Assembly (NCBI GenBank): GCA_011634665.1
Contig: WAEK01000004.1
Location: forward strand, 3,226,001 to 3,290,000
DNA length: 64,000 bases
From: Mortierella sp. BCC40632
Taxonomy: Eukaryota; Mortierellomycota; Mortierellomycetes; Mortierellales; Mortierellaceae
Direction: 5' to 3'
Each line of letters opens with the position of its first letter. Position 1 is the first letter of the stretch. Of the stretch, positions 10,969 through 22,352 are shown one piece after another. The notes below the pieces were generated by a model. It saw nothing but the letters and a program-made list of their open reading frames with translations, had not been told where the DNA came from and did not search any database. A program made the translations under genes and the position numbers.

Positions 10969-13611
10969 TCACTGTGAAGTCCCTTTCTGAAGCAAGGTGG
11001 AAGCAGTTGAAGTCTGGGTAGTGGCCGTTGATTGAGAGTTCAAAATTTCTTTTGCAGAGACCGGATGAGACCCTTGCGAATGATGCTGGTGAAGGGTATG
11101 ATGCATCGAGGACAGCTGAGGTGTCATGTACTGACTATGCTGTCGACCACTGCTCTTGGATCGATAAAGTGAATTGCGCTCTGGCACAATCGCTGGCAAC
11201 CCTGAGCTTGAGGATACAGACGATGCCATTGACATCATTGGAGAGGTTGAACCAAGCGATCCTACAGAAGATGAGAACGAGGCTGTCCCAGAGTTACCAG
11301 AGGAATATGGTCCATGGGAAAGTGTGTTACCACCAGAGACACCTGTGGACGAATAATGGCCGCCATGGCCATTGCCGCCATGACCACTAATCCCTCCTGG
11401 AAAGGTTGCCAATGTAGGGGAGGTAGAAAATTGATTAAAGGCCGATCCGTGCCCCGAGAATGGGTTGGACTGAGGAGTATGGGGTGAAAGTGAGGCGCGA
11501 TGTGGGATGAACTGGTGCGTGTTGATCGGAGCAGGGTTGGCAGGAGTGTTGGTCGGTGTAGCAGGGACTCCATAAGATCGAAGTACACTGGATCCAGATA
11601 CGCTTGTGCTAGAGTTCTATCCATTTTATACAATTATGGCGTCATTGAGACAAGAAAAAATAATCAATGTTAGTCTATTGTTAGGGATCACCACAATCAA
11701 TCATGGGCTAGTAAAAAAAAAAAAAAAAGTCTCTTACCCTTCGTGAGGGTGTCCCGCCTGTCCGATAGCTCGAAGACAGAACGATCGGCAATGTATCTTC
11801 CACCAACAAGTCGGATGCAACGGGTAGACCAAACTCTTGACGTAATGACAAGACTTCGGAGCGGTATCGGTTGCATTGCTTGAATTTGACCATATCTGGA
11901 TTTTTTGTATCATAAAAAAAAACAATAAGAGGATGTGTCAATGGCCTTTGTGTCAGAGTAAGAACCCTATCCATGATTAGTCTGACGTTGCTTACATTCT
12001 CGTTCTAGTTCGTTTAGTGTAGCCTTGGTGCCAGCGAGCTCCGCCTTGAGCATATCGATCAAAGGATGGGACGGCCCATGATCGGACGACGATGGGGAGT
12101 GAGATGGGATCCATTTTTTATGGGTTGGGGATGGAGTGGGTGAAGGATTGGGATTGATTCGGGAGTGTCTTCCACCGCCGGCAATGTTGATGGGCGAGGA
12201 CCCAATCGGAAGACTTGAGCTTATGCTATGGTCTTTGTCCTGCCAGCTAGAGGCGGCTGAGGTCGAGGTAGACTGTTCCATGCGCATGGCATCCAATTGT
12301 TTCTGTAGCCTATTGACAATGTACTCTTGTTCCTGTTCCAGTGCATTCTCAATATCAATTTTTTCTTTTTGAAGCTATTAAAAGGAAAATGGACAAAGAA
12401 AAGGACGAATGAGCACCAAGGGGATTCGTTCGTAGAGTCATCCTATCCTGGTTGGTTGGGCTGTCTTCCTGCCCCCCTTTCCCTCTTGCCACTACAATCG
12501 GGAGCGGCTTGCCGAATCGCCCATAAGAAAGAGAAAGAAAACGAAAAGAAAAGAAAAGAATACCTGACTCAGCTTCTTTTGGAGGGTCTTTGTAAGGTAC
12601 TCTTCCTCCTGTTCAACTTGGAGCATGAGTTCGCCCTTCTCCTTCTTGAGTCCCGAGATACGCTTTAGCAATCTATTCGAGATGTTCTCCTCTTCTTGTT
12701 CTGCAACCGCATGCTGTCGTGTGTGGGATCGGACCAAAGAAGGAAAGCGAAAAAATTGTGCAACACAGTCAGTCTCCTGGACTCTCTCACTTTCTTTCCC
12801 CTGGGCGAGACTGCATGCCCTTTTTTTTTTTTTTTGCTTTTCACCATTGACCCACCATATTGGCTTTCATTTGTTTGAGCACTTGATTGTCATGTCTCAA
12901 GATGGTGACATGACCCCGTTCTACGTCGAGCTCATGCCTCAGTTTCTTGACAAGCGCCTCCTGTTGCTTTTGTTTGTCCAATGCCTCGGACAAGGCTCGT
13001 CTCAGCTCCTCTGGGTTGTCTGTGACCTGGGTACTTGGGGGTGAATCCTTAGTGCCAGCGGTGTTGGCCGAGGCTGCAGTGGCGGCCTTTAGACTTGCGG
13101 TAGTTTCTCTTGCCTGTACATGCGTATTAAAAAAGAAAAGAGTAAACAAAAAGTCAGAATATTGCCACGAAGGGGGCGAGGAAGAGGAGGAGGAAGAGAA
13201 AGAAGAAGAAGAGGAGGAGATGGTGGTGGTGGGGAAGAAGGGGGAAAGGAGGAGGAGGAGGAAGAGGAGGAAGGAGGAGGAAGGAAGAAAGGGAGAGCCA
13301 TCGGGAACGGCTGGGAAGGGAAGAGGGGGAGAGATGACCAACACACGGCAGTAAGGATCACGTCCATGTCCTGAGGTACAAACGCAGATGCGCCGATTCG
13401 TCAACAGAGCGTGTTCTGTCGAGGGACAGAAGAGAATATATAAAAAAGAAAAGATAAAAAGAAAAAAAATGATGGGTGCGGAAAGGCTGGGATGATGGCA
13501 ATCACGATCCGACACACAGGCACCTGCAAAGAGACGCCGGCTCCGGCGCAGCCGCAGCAGCTACAGCAGACGAGCAAGGCAACAAAAGGCAGAAACAAAA
13601 AAAAAAAAGCA

Positions 13612-13673
<62 letters not shown>

Positions 13674-14356
13674 GAGTGGGGGGAAAGTACGCCTTACATG
13701 GTCAAGCTGTTTCTGGAGAGAGGAGGCCATGTCCTGCTCCGTGCTTTCGATCTCCTGGAGGCGCCTTGTCTTGGACTGGGTATAAGAAGCAAGGTATCAG
13801 AAAAAAAGAAAAAGGTAAGTGTGTCTGGAGTGATGGGTGGCACGATACCTGCGTGTGTGTGTGTGTGACTGTGGGTGCGGGCAACAAGATTCTCCCACCG
13901 CCCATTCCTTTCAACCTCCTCCTCCCCCCCCTCTTCCCCACGCATGCCCAACGGCATGCCGCCCGTTGAGTGTCTGCATGCTCGGCCATTCGCCACCATG
14001 ACAACCTTACACACACACACTCATAAACACACACTCATGGTCACTTCCATATAGCTCTGCTATCATTTGCATTCTTTTCTTCCATTGCTTGGTGTTTGAC
14101 TGAGATAGTCGACGCTCCATTGGGCGATGCAAATGGTCATGGTTCAATTTTCAGACCATTCTCTACTTTGGATTACCATGCTTTGCCCGGAGGAGACCAA
14201 CTCAGAGTCGGACGAGGCTGTGGCCGAGGCGGGGATGGGCGTGGGGTCTTCTGGTACAGGTGCGGGAGTGGTGGCAATCGAAGCAGCTGGCAAGGTCGAA
14301 GACGTGGCGTCGGCAGACTCCTTTGTGGACGAGTCTCCTGAGCGGAAAGAGAACAT
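10969..14356 (-). CDS. CCDC6-like coiled-coil protein
   Basis: Seven exons in transcription order: 14356-14177, 13775-13698, 13113-12856, 12713-12564, 12374-11996, 11895-11738 and 11616-10969, giving 616 aa. Every junction is GT-AG and every phase agrees. After a Ser/Pro/Ala-rich N-terminus the protein is a coiled coil with the repeated EQEEE...NRLLKRISGLKKEK, EQEEEYLTKTLQKKLS and LEQEQEYIVNRLQKQLDAM pattern characteristic of CCDC6, a scaffold protein linked in animals to checkpoint signalling. A further short conserved helix (MVKFKQCNRYRSEVLSLRQEFGLP) follows. The C-terminal third is Ser/Gly/His-rich and probably disordered. The exon 1 to exon 2 junction (donor GTAATC at 14176) is the least certain. 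The cellular role in fungi is not something I can state. Confidence 0.8.
13616..13671. repeat. (GA)n microsatellite in intron
   Basis: Roughly 27 GA units without interruption in the second intron of the CCDC6-like gene, which is (CT)n on the sense strand. The neighbouring 13171-13330 is GGA/GAA-rich. Confidence 0.92.
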
Positions 14357-14740
14357 GCTTGTATATAAATATATATTTGTGTGTGTGTGTGTGTGTAGCA
14401 AAGAGAGTAGAAGGTGACAACAAGAAGAGGAGAGAGAAAGAGAGCGTGTCCACGGGCGGTCAAAGATGGCTCGGGGGAGGGTGGGGGGACACGCGGGGAT
14501 GGGTGGTGCAGAGATGTATGTTTGTGTGTTCGTTGTGTGTTGAGAGTGGCGAGGAGAAGAAGAAGAAGGCGCGCGCGAGAAGGAAAAAAAAAAGAGAAAT
14601 AAAAAAAAAAAAAAAACGTGATCTGTGCCGACTTTTTTTTTTTTTATTTCTCCTCCTCACTTTGTTTTCCCTTTTTTTTTTAAACCCTTTTTAAACCCTA
14701 CTTCTCCATACACCACTATGCTCCGCCCCACTGTCTCCCT
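14357..14740. other. Low-complexity spacer
   Basis: Upstream of the CCDC6-like gene and downstream of the acidic secreted protein. It contains (GT)n at about 14380-14396 and poly(A)/(T) runs at 14583-14645. No coding signal. Confidence 0.6.
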
Positions 14741-16425
14741 CTACTTTTGCTTCTTGTGATGCGCCTTCTTGCTGTGATGGCGCGAAGATGCCTTGCGGTG
14801 GTGATGGCGCTTGGCGAGCTGAACCTCTTCCTGCTGAGGCTGCTCCTCGGCCTGGAATGACTCTATTCTCAGAAGGTAAAAAGAAGGCTGTTGAGTTTAC
14901 AAGGCTCTCTCTCTCTCTCTCTCTCTCTCGTGCTTTTCAAGCACTGAATATCCAAGTTTACCTTGGGCATCTTGAGCCTGAGGCTGCTGCTGGACTTCCA
15001 GGGGCTGTTGCTGTTCCTCGAGGAGCTGTTGTTGATCTTCAAGAGGCTGCTGCTGATCCCCAAGAGGCTGCTGCTGATCTTCAAGAGGCTGTTGCTGTTG
15101 GTCCTCGAGAGACTGTTGCTGGACGTCTATTAAAAAAGAAAAGGAACAAAGGCCCATTTTTATGCTCAGTCACAAAAAGTCACTCTGATCGACGCGTCAA
15201 AGGTACGCGAGGTGATACGCGTTCACATTGCTAAACATTCTCGCGAAAGCACTAGGCAAGGCACTAGGCAGGGCACTAGGCGAGACACTAGGCGAAGCAC
15301 TAGTCAGGAACAATGAGCGACGCGCCGATGCTCTTGCTGTTGCTCCTTCTCTCTTTCACACTCACACTCATCACCCACCCACCCTCTCCCTCCTCTTGAT
15401 CTCCAAACTCACCTTGAGCATCCAAAGGATTCTCGTTAATCACAGCATTCTCTGGAATTTCGTTGTCCTCATCCTCATCGTCACCGCTATCAACATCATC
15501 TTCATCGTCATCCTCATCGTCATCCTCATCCTCGTCCTCGTCCTCGTCCTCATCCTCATCCTCGTCCTCATCTTCATCGTCATCCTCATCCTCATCATCG
15601 TCTTCGTCTTCGTCTTCATCGTCGTCTTCATCATCGTCCTCCTCTTCATCTTCAGCGTTTGAACCATCAACAGACTTTTCTTGATTCTTTCCGACGGCCT
15701 GATCTTCGGCAGCTTCCAGCAAATCTGCCTCTGCATTGGCATTCTGGATCGCCTCCTTTTGAAGGTTGGCCTCCTCAGCGGTCAACATGGCGTTCTCGTT
15801 GATTTTGGCGCACATGTTGTCAGTCGTCTCAAAGACACTTCCATCCTCTCCTTCATCATCATCGTCATCATCATCATCCTCATCGTCGTCAGAGTCCTCA
15901 TCTTCATCTTCGTCTCCAGAGTCCTCATCATCATCCTCATCCTCATCCTCATCACCTTCGTTGATGGTTTCACCTTCCTTTTGTGCCTCAGAAGGGTTCT
16001 GTGCCACAACATCCTTCTTATCCGAAGGGTCGGCCTCTTCCTGCTTGGGCTCGCTTGGCACGATGTTCTCCTCAACACGTGGTGGCTCCTCCTTGGCCTC
16101 GACTGATTCGGCTGTCTTGGGAGCCTCCACCACGACCAAGTCCTCGGTCATTGGAGACTCTTGCTTCTTTTCAGCTTCCTCTTTCGTGGGAACAGCCTCG
16201 AAAGGTCGTTGTTGATCCTGCTGCTGCTGCTGCTGCTGCTGCTCCTGTTGATCAGATTCAGCGGCCTGAGGAGCATCCTGAGATTGTTCTTGTTGTTGCT
16301 GTTGTTGGATCTCATTGGCCAAAGCAGGTTCAGCTCCGTTCTCAGCATCAGCCGTACCAATGGCCGTATCTACCAAACGCTTCAACAGAACAGCCACATT
16401 TGTAGCCGCGTTCGAATTGACCTCT

Positions 16426-16457
<32 letters not shown>

Positions 16458-16583
16458 ACCAATACGTACAGACAAGAGTGCAGCTTCTTGGTTGTTTCCT
16501 TCTTGACGTTTATCGATGGCCTTGGCATTCACCATTGCCAACGCCGTCGTCAGCGCCAAGATGGCCAAAGTTTGGACCTTCAT
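14741..16583 (-). CDS. Secreted hyper-acidic protein with basic His/Lys-rich tail
   Basis: Exons in transcription order: 16583-15413, 15126-14962 and 14862-14741, giving 485 aa with consistent phases (donors GTGAGT and GTAAAC). The N-terminus MKVQTLAILALTTALAMVNA is a good secretion signal, followed by AIDKR, a Kex2-type dibasic site. The mature part has Gln runs (about residues 43-52 and later), Glu-rich spacers, and two long Asp/Glu tracts encoded by imperfect GAT/GAC/GAG repeats (about residues 215-250 and 315-370). Exon 2 encodes tandem copies of an EDQQQ(P)L motif. The last about 20 residues, after a second dibasic AKR, are almost only His, Lys, Arg and Ser. Likely secreted or vacuolar. 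Possible roles are metal binding or a propeptide that masks a cationic peptide. No known family is recognised. Confidence 0.75.
15478..15655. repeat. Coding trinucleotide repeat (Asp/Glu)
   Basis: Plus strand reads as imperfect CTC-ATC/TCG-TCC triplets for about 180 bases, encoding almost uninterrupted Asp and Glu on the minus strand. Length is likely polymorphic. Confidence 0.85.
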
Positions 16584-16837
16584 TGTGTCTAGTGTAAGTG
16601 AGGGAGAGAGAGTGAGAGAGAAAGAGTTGGAAAGAGATGAAGAGAAAGAGGAAAGAGATACTGCGGTGGTCTAGGGTATGTGTATCAGCAAGTGTATGAA
16701 TGTGGGAGAAGGGAGGAATGATGAAGAGGGACTGGAATATAAAAAAGAGAAAAAGGGAAAAAGAGAAAAAAAGAACTAAAAGGACCAGAAACAGAATGAA
16801 AAAGAGAAAAAAAAAAAAGAAAAAGAAAAATAAAAAA

Positions 16838-16873
<36 letters not shown>

Positions 16874-18068
16874 GCGGCAGGGACAACAGATAAGACAGAG
16901 AGGTAGTCGGAACAGGAGGTGGGGCAACAATGGAGTAAAAAAAGGAGAAAACTTAGGGTGGATTACTTCAGGTGAGGAACGTATGTGAGTCGCAAAGTCT
17001 TTTGGCCCTTAGTCCGTATGATCTGAGTGTCCAAGGCCTTTTATAAGGATATGCGCCTACTGTCGCTTGGGAATCCAAAGATTGTGAAATGGGAATGGAA
17101 TGAGGGGAGCGGAGATTTCTTCTTTTTCAAAGTATGTTGGGCGAAAGAGGTCTGGAAAGAAGAAGAAAAATAAAAAGCTTATGATCGAGGAGAACAGACC
17201 TTTTTTTTTTTTTTTTTTACAACTCTTTAACTCTAGAGCAATTTTTGCCCAATAGTCCAGGCGCACGCCAGCAAAGATAGTCAATCAGAGTAACAGGAGA
17301 GAAATGCAAAGAAGAACAGGAGGAGGAGGAGGAGGAGGAGGAGGAGGAGGAAGAGGAGGAGGAAGAGGAAGAGGAGGAAGAAGGGGTGGGGGGGGGGGGG
17401 TGGGCCAAGGGGGGTAAAACGAGGCTGGTCGGTCAAGAATGTGATCGCAAAAGGGACGGGCGGACTGGACTAAAAGGGAGAGAGAGAATCTCTTGTTCGA
17501 GAAAGCACCTCTCTCCACCTCCACGCGCGCACGCGCACGCGCAAGTCTTCCCTCAAGACACAGTGTTTGCATACTTGGCGCTTGAAGGAATAAAGGGGGG
17601 GGAAAGAGAGTGGCTTTAGCCCAAAATACCCGATCCCGCCCAAACCCTCGGCTTTTCTGAATGCCAACCCATCACATTACATGCAAACTAGATTGGACCC
17701 GCTTTGGGTTTCACTTGACTATCCGTCTTTTACAAATAATTGGATCGTTTTTATTCGATAGGAGCAAGCATTATCTAAAAGTAGTACGCACACGGACAGA
17801 CACTGGACCCCCGTATAAAAGGCATGAAAAGCGATAGCAATAAAAAAAATAAAATAAAAAAAGGACGCGAAATGAGGTAGACGGGAAAAAGGCAGCAGAT
17901 ATTGCTTATGTACACGAGATGAAAAAAGTAAAATGAAGAGATAGTCATAAGTGGGTGGATGGGTGGGTATGGCTAAGGCAAAAGTCTTTTTTTCTGCATT
18001 AGTGAGGAAAGAGAAAGAGATAGAGAGAAAGAGATAGAGAGAAAGAATCAAAGAGGCATATTATCGAT
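16584..18068. other. Intergenic low-complexity region
   Basis: Upstream of the acidic secreted gene and downstream of the bZIP gene. It contains poly(A) at about 16839-16870, poly(T) at 17202-17218, a (GGA)n block at 17320-17385, and GA-rich sequence at 18000-18050 next to the bZIP stop. No convincing exon was found. Confidence 0.6.
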
Positions 18069-20411
18069 TTAAACAATGACCTCGATTCTCTCCGACTCGC
18101 TCGATCCAGTCATGAGAGGCTCTTGCTCTGGCTGCTGAGTGCGATCAGGGCATCGAAGCCAGGCAGGAATGTGCGATCGAATCCAGTTGCAAAAGGGCGT
18201 CGTCTCGACGGTCTTGCCCTTGACGCCCTCCTCCATCTTGCGGACTGTTTCCGTCACATCCTCACCCGTCAGGGTGGCACAGCCGTTGTGGATTAGTTCA
18301 CAGATGCGACGGCGGTTATTGTAGAATGAAGGCCAGCACCGCTTGATCCACGCCTCACGCCATTCTGCAAACTTGCATGGAGGTCGCTGTTGCTGTTGCT
18401 CTTCCTGACCAATCATCTTTGTCCTCAGTGGGCCATCCATCATCTGAAGCACATTCACCAACTGTGACTTGGAAAGCGTCGCAGCCTCAAAGAGTGACCG
18501 TGTCAAGTGGATCATCATCATGTACACAAACGCCTGCAGGAACATATTGTCCTGCACAGCCTTGCTCGTCATCGAAAGTGCAGATGGCTCCTCCTTGGGC
18601 ATTACAATATATGTTTGTGCCAGCTTCTGATCCTGGTACGCCTTGAGTTCTGCTCTCATCTGTTCGTCCACCTCGGCTTCGCGTCTAGCGGTTTCGTACC
18701 GTGAGAGCAAGTCGCTGTAAGCCTCCTGTTTGGACTGGACCTCCTTTGGATCCAATGCTGGACTATCATCCAGCTCGGCTCTGTTGACAATTAACTCCCA
18801 GTTGCCATCAAAAGGAACGAATGCCTGGAGCGAAGCTGGAATGTCTGTTTGTGCGGCTGAGGCCTCGGCAATCACCGGCAATGTCGTTGCTGCTGTAGAT
18901 GCTGTGGTGGCGGAAGTAGATGTGGCGGATAAGGAAGGCACGACTGAGGTTTGCAGGGCATTAGAAGTCATAGGATAGTTGAGAATTGTCATATTGTTGC
19001 TGTGGATGTGTTCCATCAACTCCTTTTGTTGCTGTTGTTGTGTCAATGGTGCAGGGACAGCTAGGTTGGCAGAGGAAGTAGGGAAGGACTCTGTGTTGGG
19101 ATTCAACAGACTGGCCAGAAGGTTGGCATGTTCACGGGGTATGCGTCCGTCATTGAACAATGTCTGCGAGAGTCGTGTCATCTCCAACTCCTGTCGTAGG
19201 AACTGGCAGTTCAGCTCGGACTGAGCTAGCTTCTTTTGAAGCTCTGCTGCCTCACGACGGGCATCCTTGACTTGATTCTCTAGCTTGCCAATGTACTCTA
19301 CAGAAATCGTACAGGCAAATATTCGAGCGAGTATTAGCTACTGAGAAGATTCGGGCCGAATCGGAGATCAAAACAAGCAAGGCGGGCAAAGAGACAAAGA
19401 GATGGTGGGAAAGAAAGATTCATTACCTTTTCTACGAACACGGAAGTTGCGGGCAGAGAGCTTATTTCTCAACTGGCGGCGCTCCTTGCTGGTCATCTTC
19501 TTGAGTTCGCTGGGGGTGGGCATCAAAGGATCTGCCTCTTTGGTTGCGCGAGAACTTGAGCCAGGCGAACCATCGTCCGAGTCACTGTCCATGGATACAT
19601 CGTCTTTCATGGGTGGCGAAGGATAAACGGGTTCTTTATCAGATGTCGCTTCAGGCGAGTCGGTCGAGGAGGATGCCAAAGGAGACGAGGGCAACCGAGG
19701 ATGACTGTCCGCAGTGGGATGGCTAGAGGATGCCTCGGGCAACTGTGAGGATCCTGAGGCGAGAGCAGCATCAGAGTCAGAGGTGCTGAAGAGAGCCGAG
19801 GAAAGGAGTTGTTGGCGCTGTTGATGGTGAAGCTGCTGAAGTTGTTGGAAGCGCTGCATCCAGAATGTCATCTGATCCTGTGGAAGGGCAGTGGCAGCTG
19901 TAGCTGTGGCTGTGTGAGTAAGGTCTTGGAACTGGGCCTGTGCCTCGGCAGTTGACTTTGCAAAGGGTGTGAGACTGGCGGGCATGCTCGGGGGCATATT
20001 TGGCGTGAGCTGGCGGTACGAAAACGAAGTCGAAGGGAGGAGTGTTGGATAGAAGGATGGGAAAGCGGCGTTAGACAGGGGTTGCTGCAGTTGCTGTGGC
20101 ATATCCTTCTCCTGGTCTTGCTCCTGGTCGTGCTCGAGTTCGTTGGCGAGTGGAGAGCTGTAGGAGAGAGTAGAGGAGGCAGGCGAGGTGCTGAACGAGC
20201 CTTGTGGAGAGAGTGAAGAAGCGACTGAGGCTGTGGACGAGGTGGAGTCAAGGATAGGTGCAGTGGCGTCCACTGGGGTGTCAAAGAGACCATGTGTGAA
20301 AGGGTCAGGGCCAGACGAGTCGAGCTCAGCCTTGAAGAGATACTGGAAGAGTTCAGCGTTCGACATTTCTTCAACGTTAGCGTCCGGGAGGATGTCGTTG
20401 CTCAGGTCCAT
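18069..20411 (-). CDS. bZIP transcription factor
   Basis: Two exons, 20411-19427 and 19297-18069, join in phase (AAAG|GTAATG ... AG|AGTAC) to give 737 aa. The intron falls inside the basic region and leucine zipper. The basic region is KERRQLRNKLSARNFRVRRK, which has the invariant N-x7-R pattern, followed by EYIGKLENQVKDARREAAEL and further heptads to about residue 370. The N-terminal 300 residues are Ser/Pro/Gln-rich with acidic patches, consistent with an activation region. The C-terminal part contains QAFVPFDGNWELIVN and a predicted helical segment around residues 585-660, ending in a cluster of Cys and Trp residues (FCNWIRSHIPAWLRC). A nuclear DNA-binding regulator is inferred. The target pathway cannot be told from the sequence. 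Confidence 0.9.
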
Positions 20412-20509
20412 CCTGGAGGTGTGGGAGAAGCCCTGGAAGTGTTTGGATATGGAAAGGAGGATGGATGGGTAAAAAGATGAAAAACGGCGATGTGTATAAA
20501 AAGAGGATG

Positions 20510-20555
<46 letters not shown>

Positions 20556-20643
20556 AGTGGGAGTGAGAAAAAGAGAGTGAGAGAGAGTGAGAGAGGGTGA
20601 TTGTGTGTGAGAGAAAGCGAGCGAGCGAGCGAGCGAAAGTGCG

Positions 20644-20678
<35 letters not shown>

Positions 20679-20922
20679 AGAGAAAGAAAAGGAGCCTGTG
20701 GTGGAGGAGATAAAAAAAAATAAAGCCAGCAAGGTTTTTTTTCTTTGGGGGGAGGAGGATCTGTGGGTGGAGAGTAATTTTAGGACGGCCCGCCAGTTCC
20801 TCCTCTTTCGACTTCTTGGCCCTTTCCTACCCACCCACACATAGTCTCTCTCTCTCTCTTTTTCTCTTCTCGTTCATTTGTGCTCTTTTGCCTCTTTCTC
20901 TCTTTCTCTCTCCTTCCTTTGC

Positions 20923-20923
<1 letters not shown>

Positions 20924-20963
<40 letters not shown>
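20924..20963. repeat. (TTTC)n tetranucleotide repeat
   Basis: About nine tandem TTTC units in the upstream region of the bZIP gene. Confidence 0.9.
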
Positions 20964-20965
<2 letters not shown>

Positions 20966-21765
20966 CTCTCTCTTCCTTCTCTCTCTCTTTCTTGCTTAAT
21001 CATATCGCACGAACCAGATGCACAGCCTCTTCTTGGTTCCCCTTTCTTCCAATACACTCTTTTTCCTTTCCCCGCCCGTGCACCCACCCATATCCCCCGT
21101 GCGTCTGCATACTCCATGTCACCGGTTCCTGGACCCATACCCAAGAGCTTCTCTCGAACAGGCTCTGACTGATCTGAAGAGGAAGGGGGACTGCGAATCT
21201 GGCTGCTTTTCCTAAAACGGACCTAGAGCTGAGTGTGATCGGAAGAAAGGCCGCGCGTCCTTTGTAGGAGCCCGGCTAATCAATTCACCGCCGCGATATA
21301 TGAATAATCAAGTCCTTGGCAATTGGCTTCTTTTGGATCTCCTTGACCCGGGCTGATGACGGCTCTGTTGTTCAATGGACGTCCACGTTCTGGAAACACA
21401 CCCAACCGCCTGTCCCTCCCACTCGCTCCTATCATTCCGACTGTGTGTGTGTGTGTGTGCCATCTATATCCCTCCTATTGGAACCTTCTCAAGTCCGAAC
21501 CTCCCGATGGGCCCAAAGGCTAAAGCCAAAAGAGTGGCGCCAACATGAAAGTGAGGCGTTAAGGGTGTCAACAATGCTCTGCATGCTCATTGACATTTCT
21601 CACGTGAGGTGGACTTCATACAACGCTCGACCATCTCCCTCCTTTTGATAATTCCCTTACCCCCGCTTGGGACTTTGAACCCTTGAGTTTTTTTTTTTTT
21701 TTAGCTCACACCATTGATTCTTTGCTCTCTCTTTCTCTCTTTCTACTCTTCCTCTCTCTCCTCTC

Positions 21766-21769
<4 letters not shown>

Positions 21770-21822
<53 letters not shown>
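21770..21822. repeat. (CT)n microsatellite
   Basis: About 25 CT units followed by three copies of a CTCTACTCT-type unit to about 21860. Confidence 0.9.
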
Positions 21823-21833
<11 letters not shown>

Positions 21834-22074
21834 ACTCTCTCTACTCTCTCTACTCTCTCTTCTCTCGCGTATGCTCTCCTTTCAACTGACAACGACGGTC
21901 CCCTTCCTTTTGGATGGCGTCTGTGCGCAACTGGACCCGGCTTTGCCCTTGTCTCGGCCCATCTCGCTGGATGAGGCTGCACGTGCTGAAATTTCCCCCC
22001 CAGGAACCCAACCAGGCCTTGCTCAGTAAGCTACCATGCTAGGCTTGTGTATGATGCTCGACATTGGTACCAGC

Positions 22075-22125
22075 CTCAGCATCAGTATCAGCATCAGTAT
22101 CAGTATCAGTATCAACATCAGTGTA
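22075..22125. repeat. Short tandem CAGTAT/CATCAG array
   Basis: Tandem hexamer variants (cagcat, cagtat, caacat) repeated about eight times in otherwise non-repetitive DNA. It does not sit in a recognised coding frame. Confidence 0.75.
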
Positions 22126-22321
22126 GTCATCGTGACTGAGCTATCTACTACCATCAGCGCCCTTTCTTGGCGCGGGATTGACCATGCGGATCAATCACAG
22201 AACTAGGGCCACATGGACTGCGCGCAAATGTGTGTGGACCAGGGGGCACCAAGGACCGCGGAGATTGTGCTCTTGGTCGTTTGTGCTGTGTGCAACTGAT
22301 ACCTAGTCGATTGAGCATCGC

Positions 22322-22352
<31 letters not shown>

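Noticed and set aside
15463..15684. Poly-serine open frame on the plus strand
   Set aside because: Antisense translation of the Asp/Glu triplet repeat in the acidic secreted protein.
22077..22122. CRISPR-like array
   Set aside because: Units are only six bases with no spacers, and the genome is eukaryotic.
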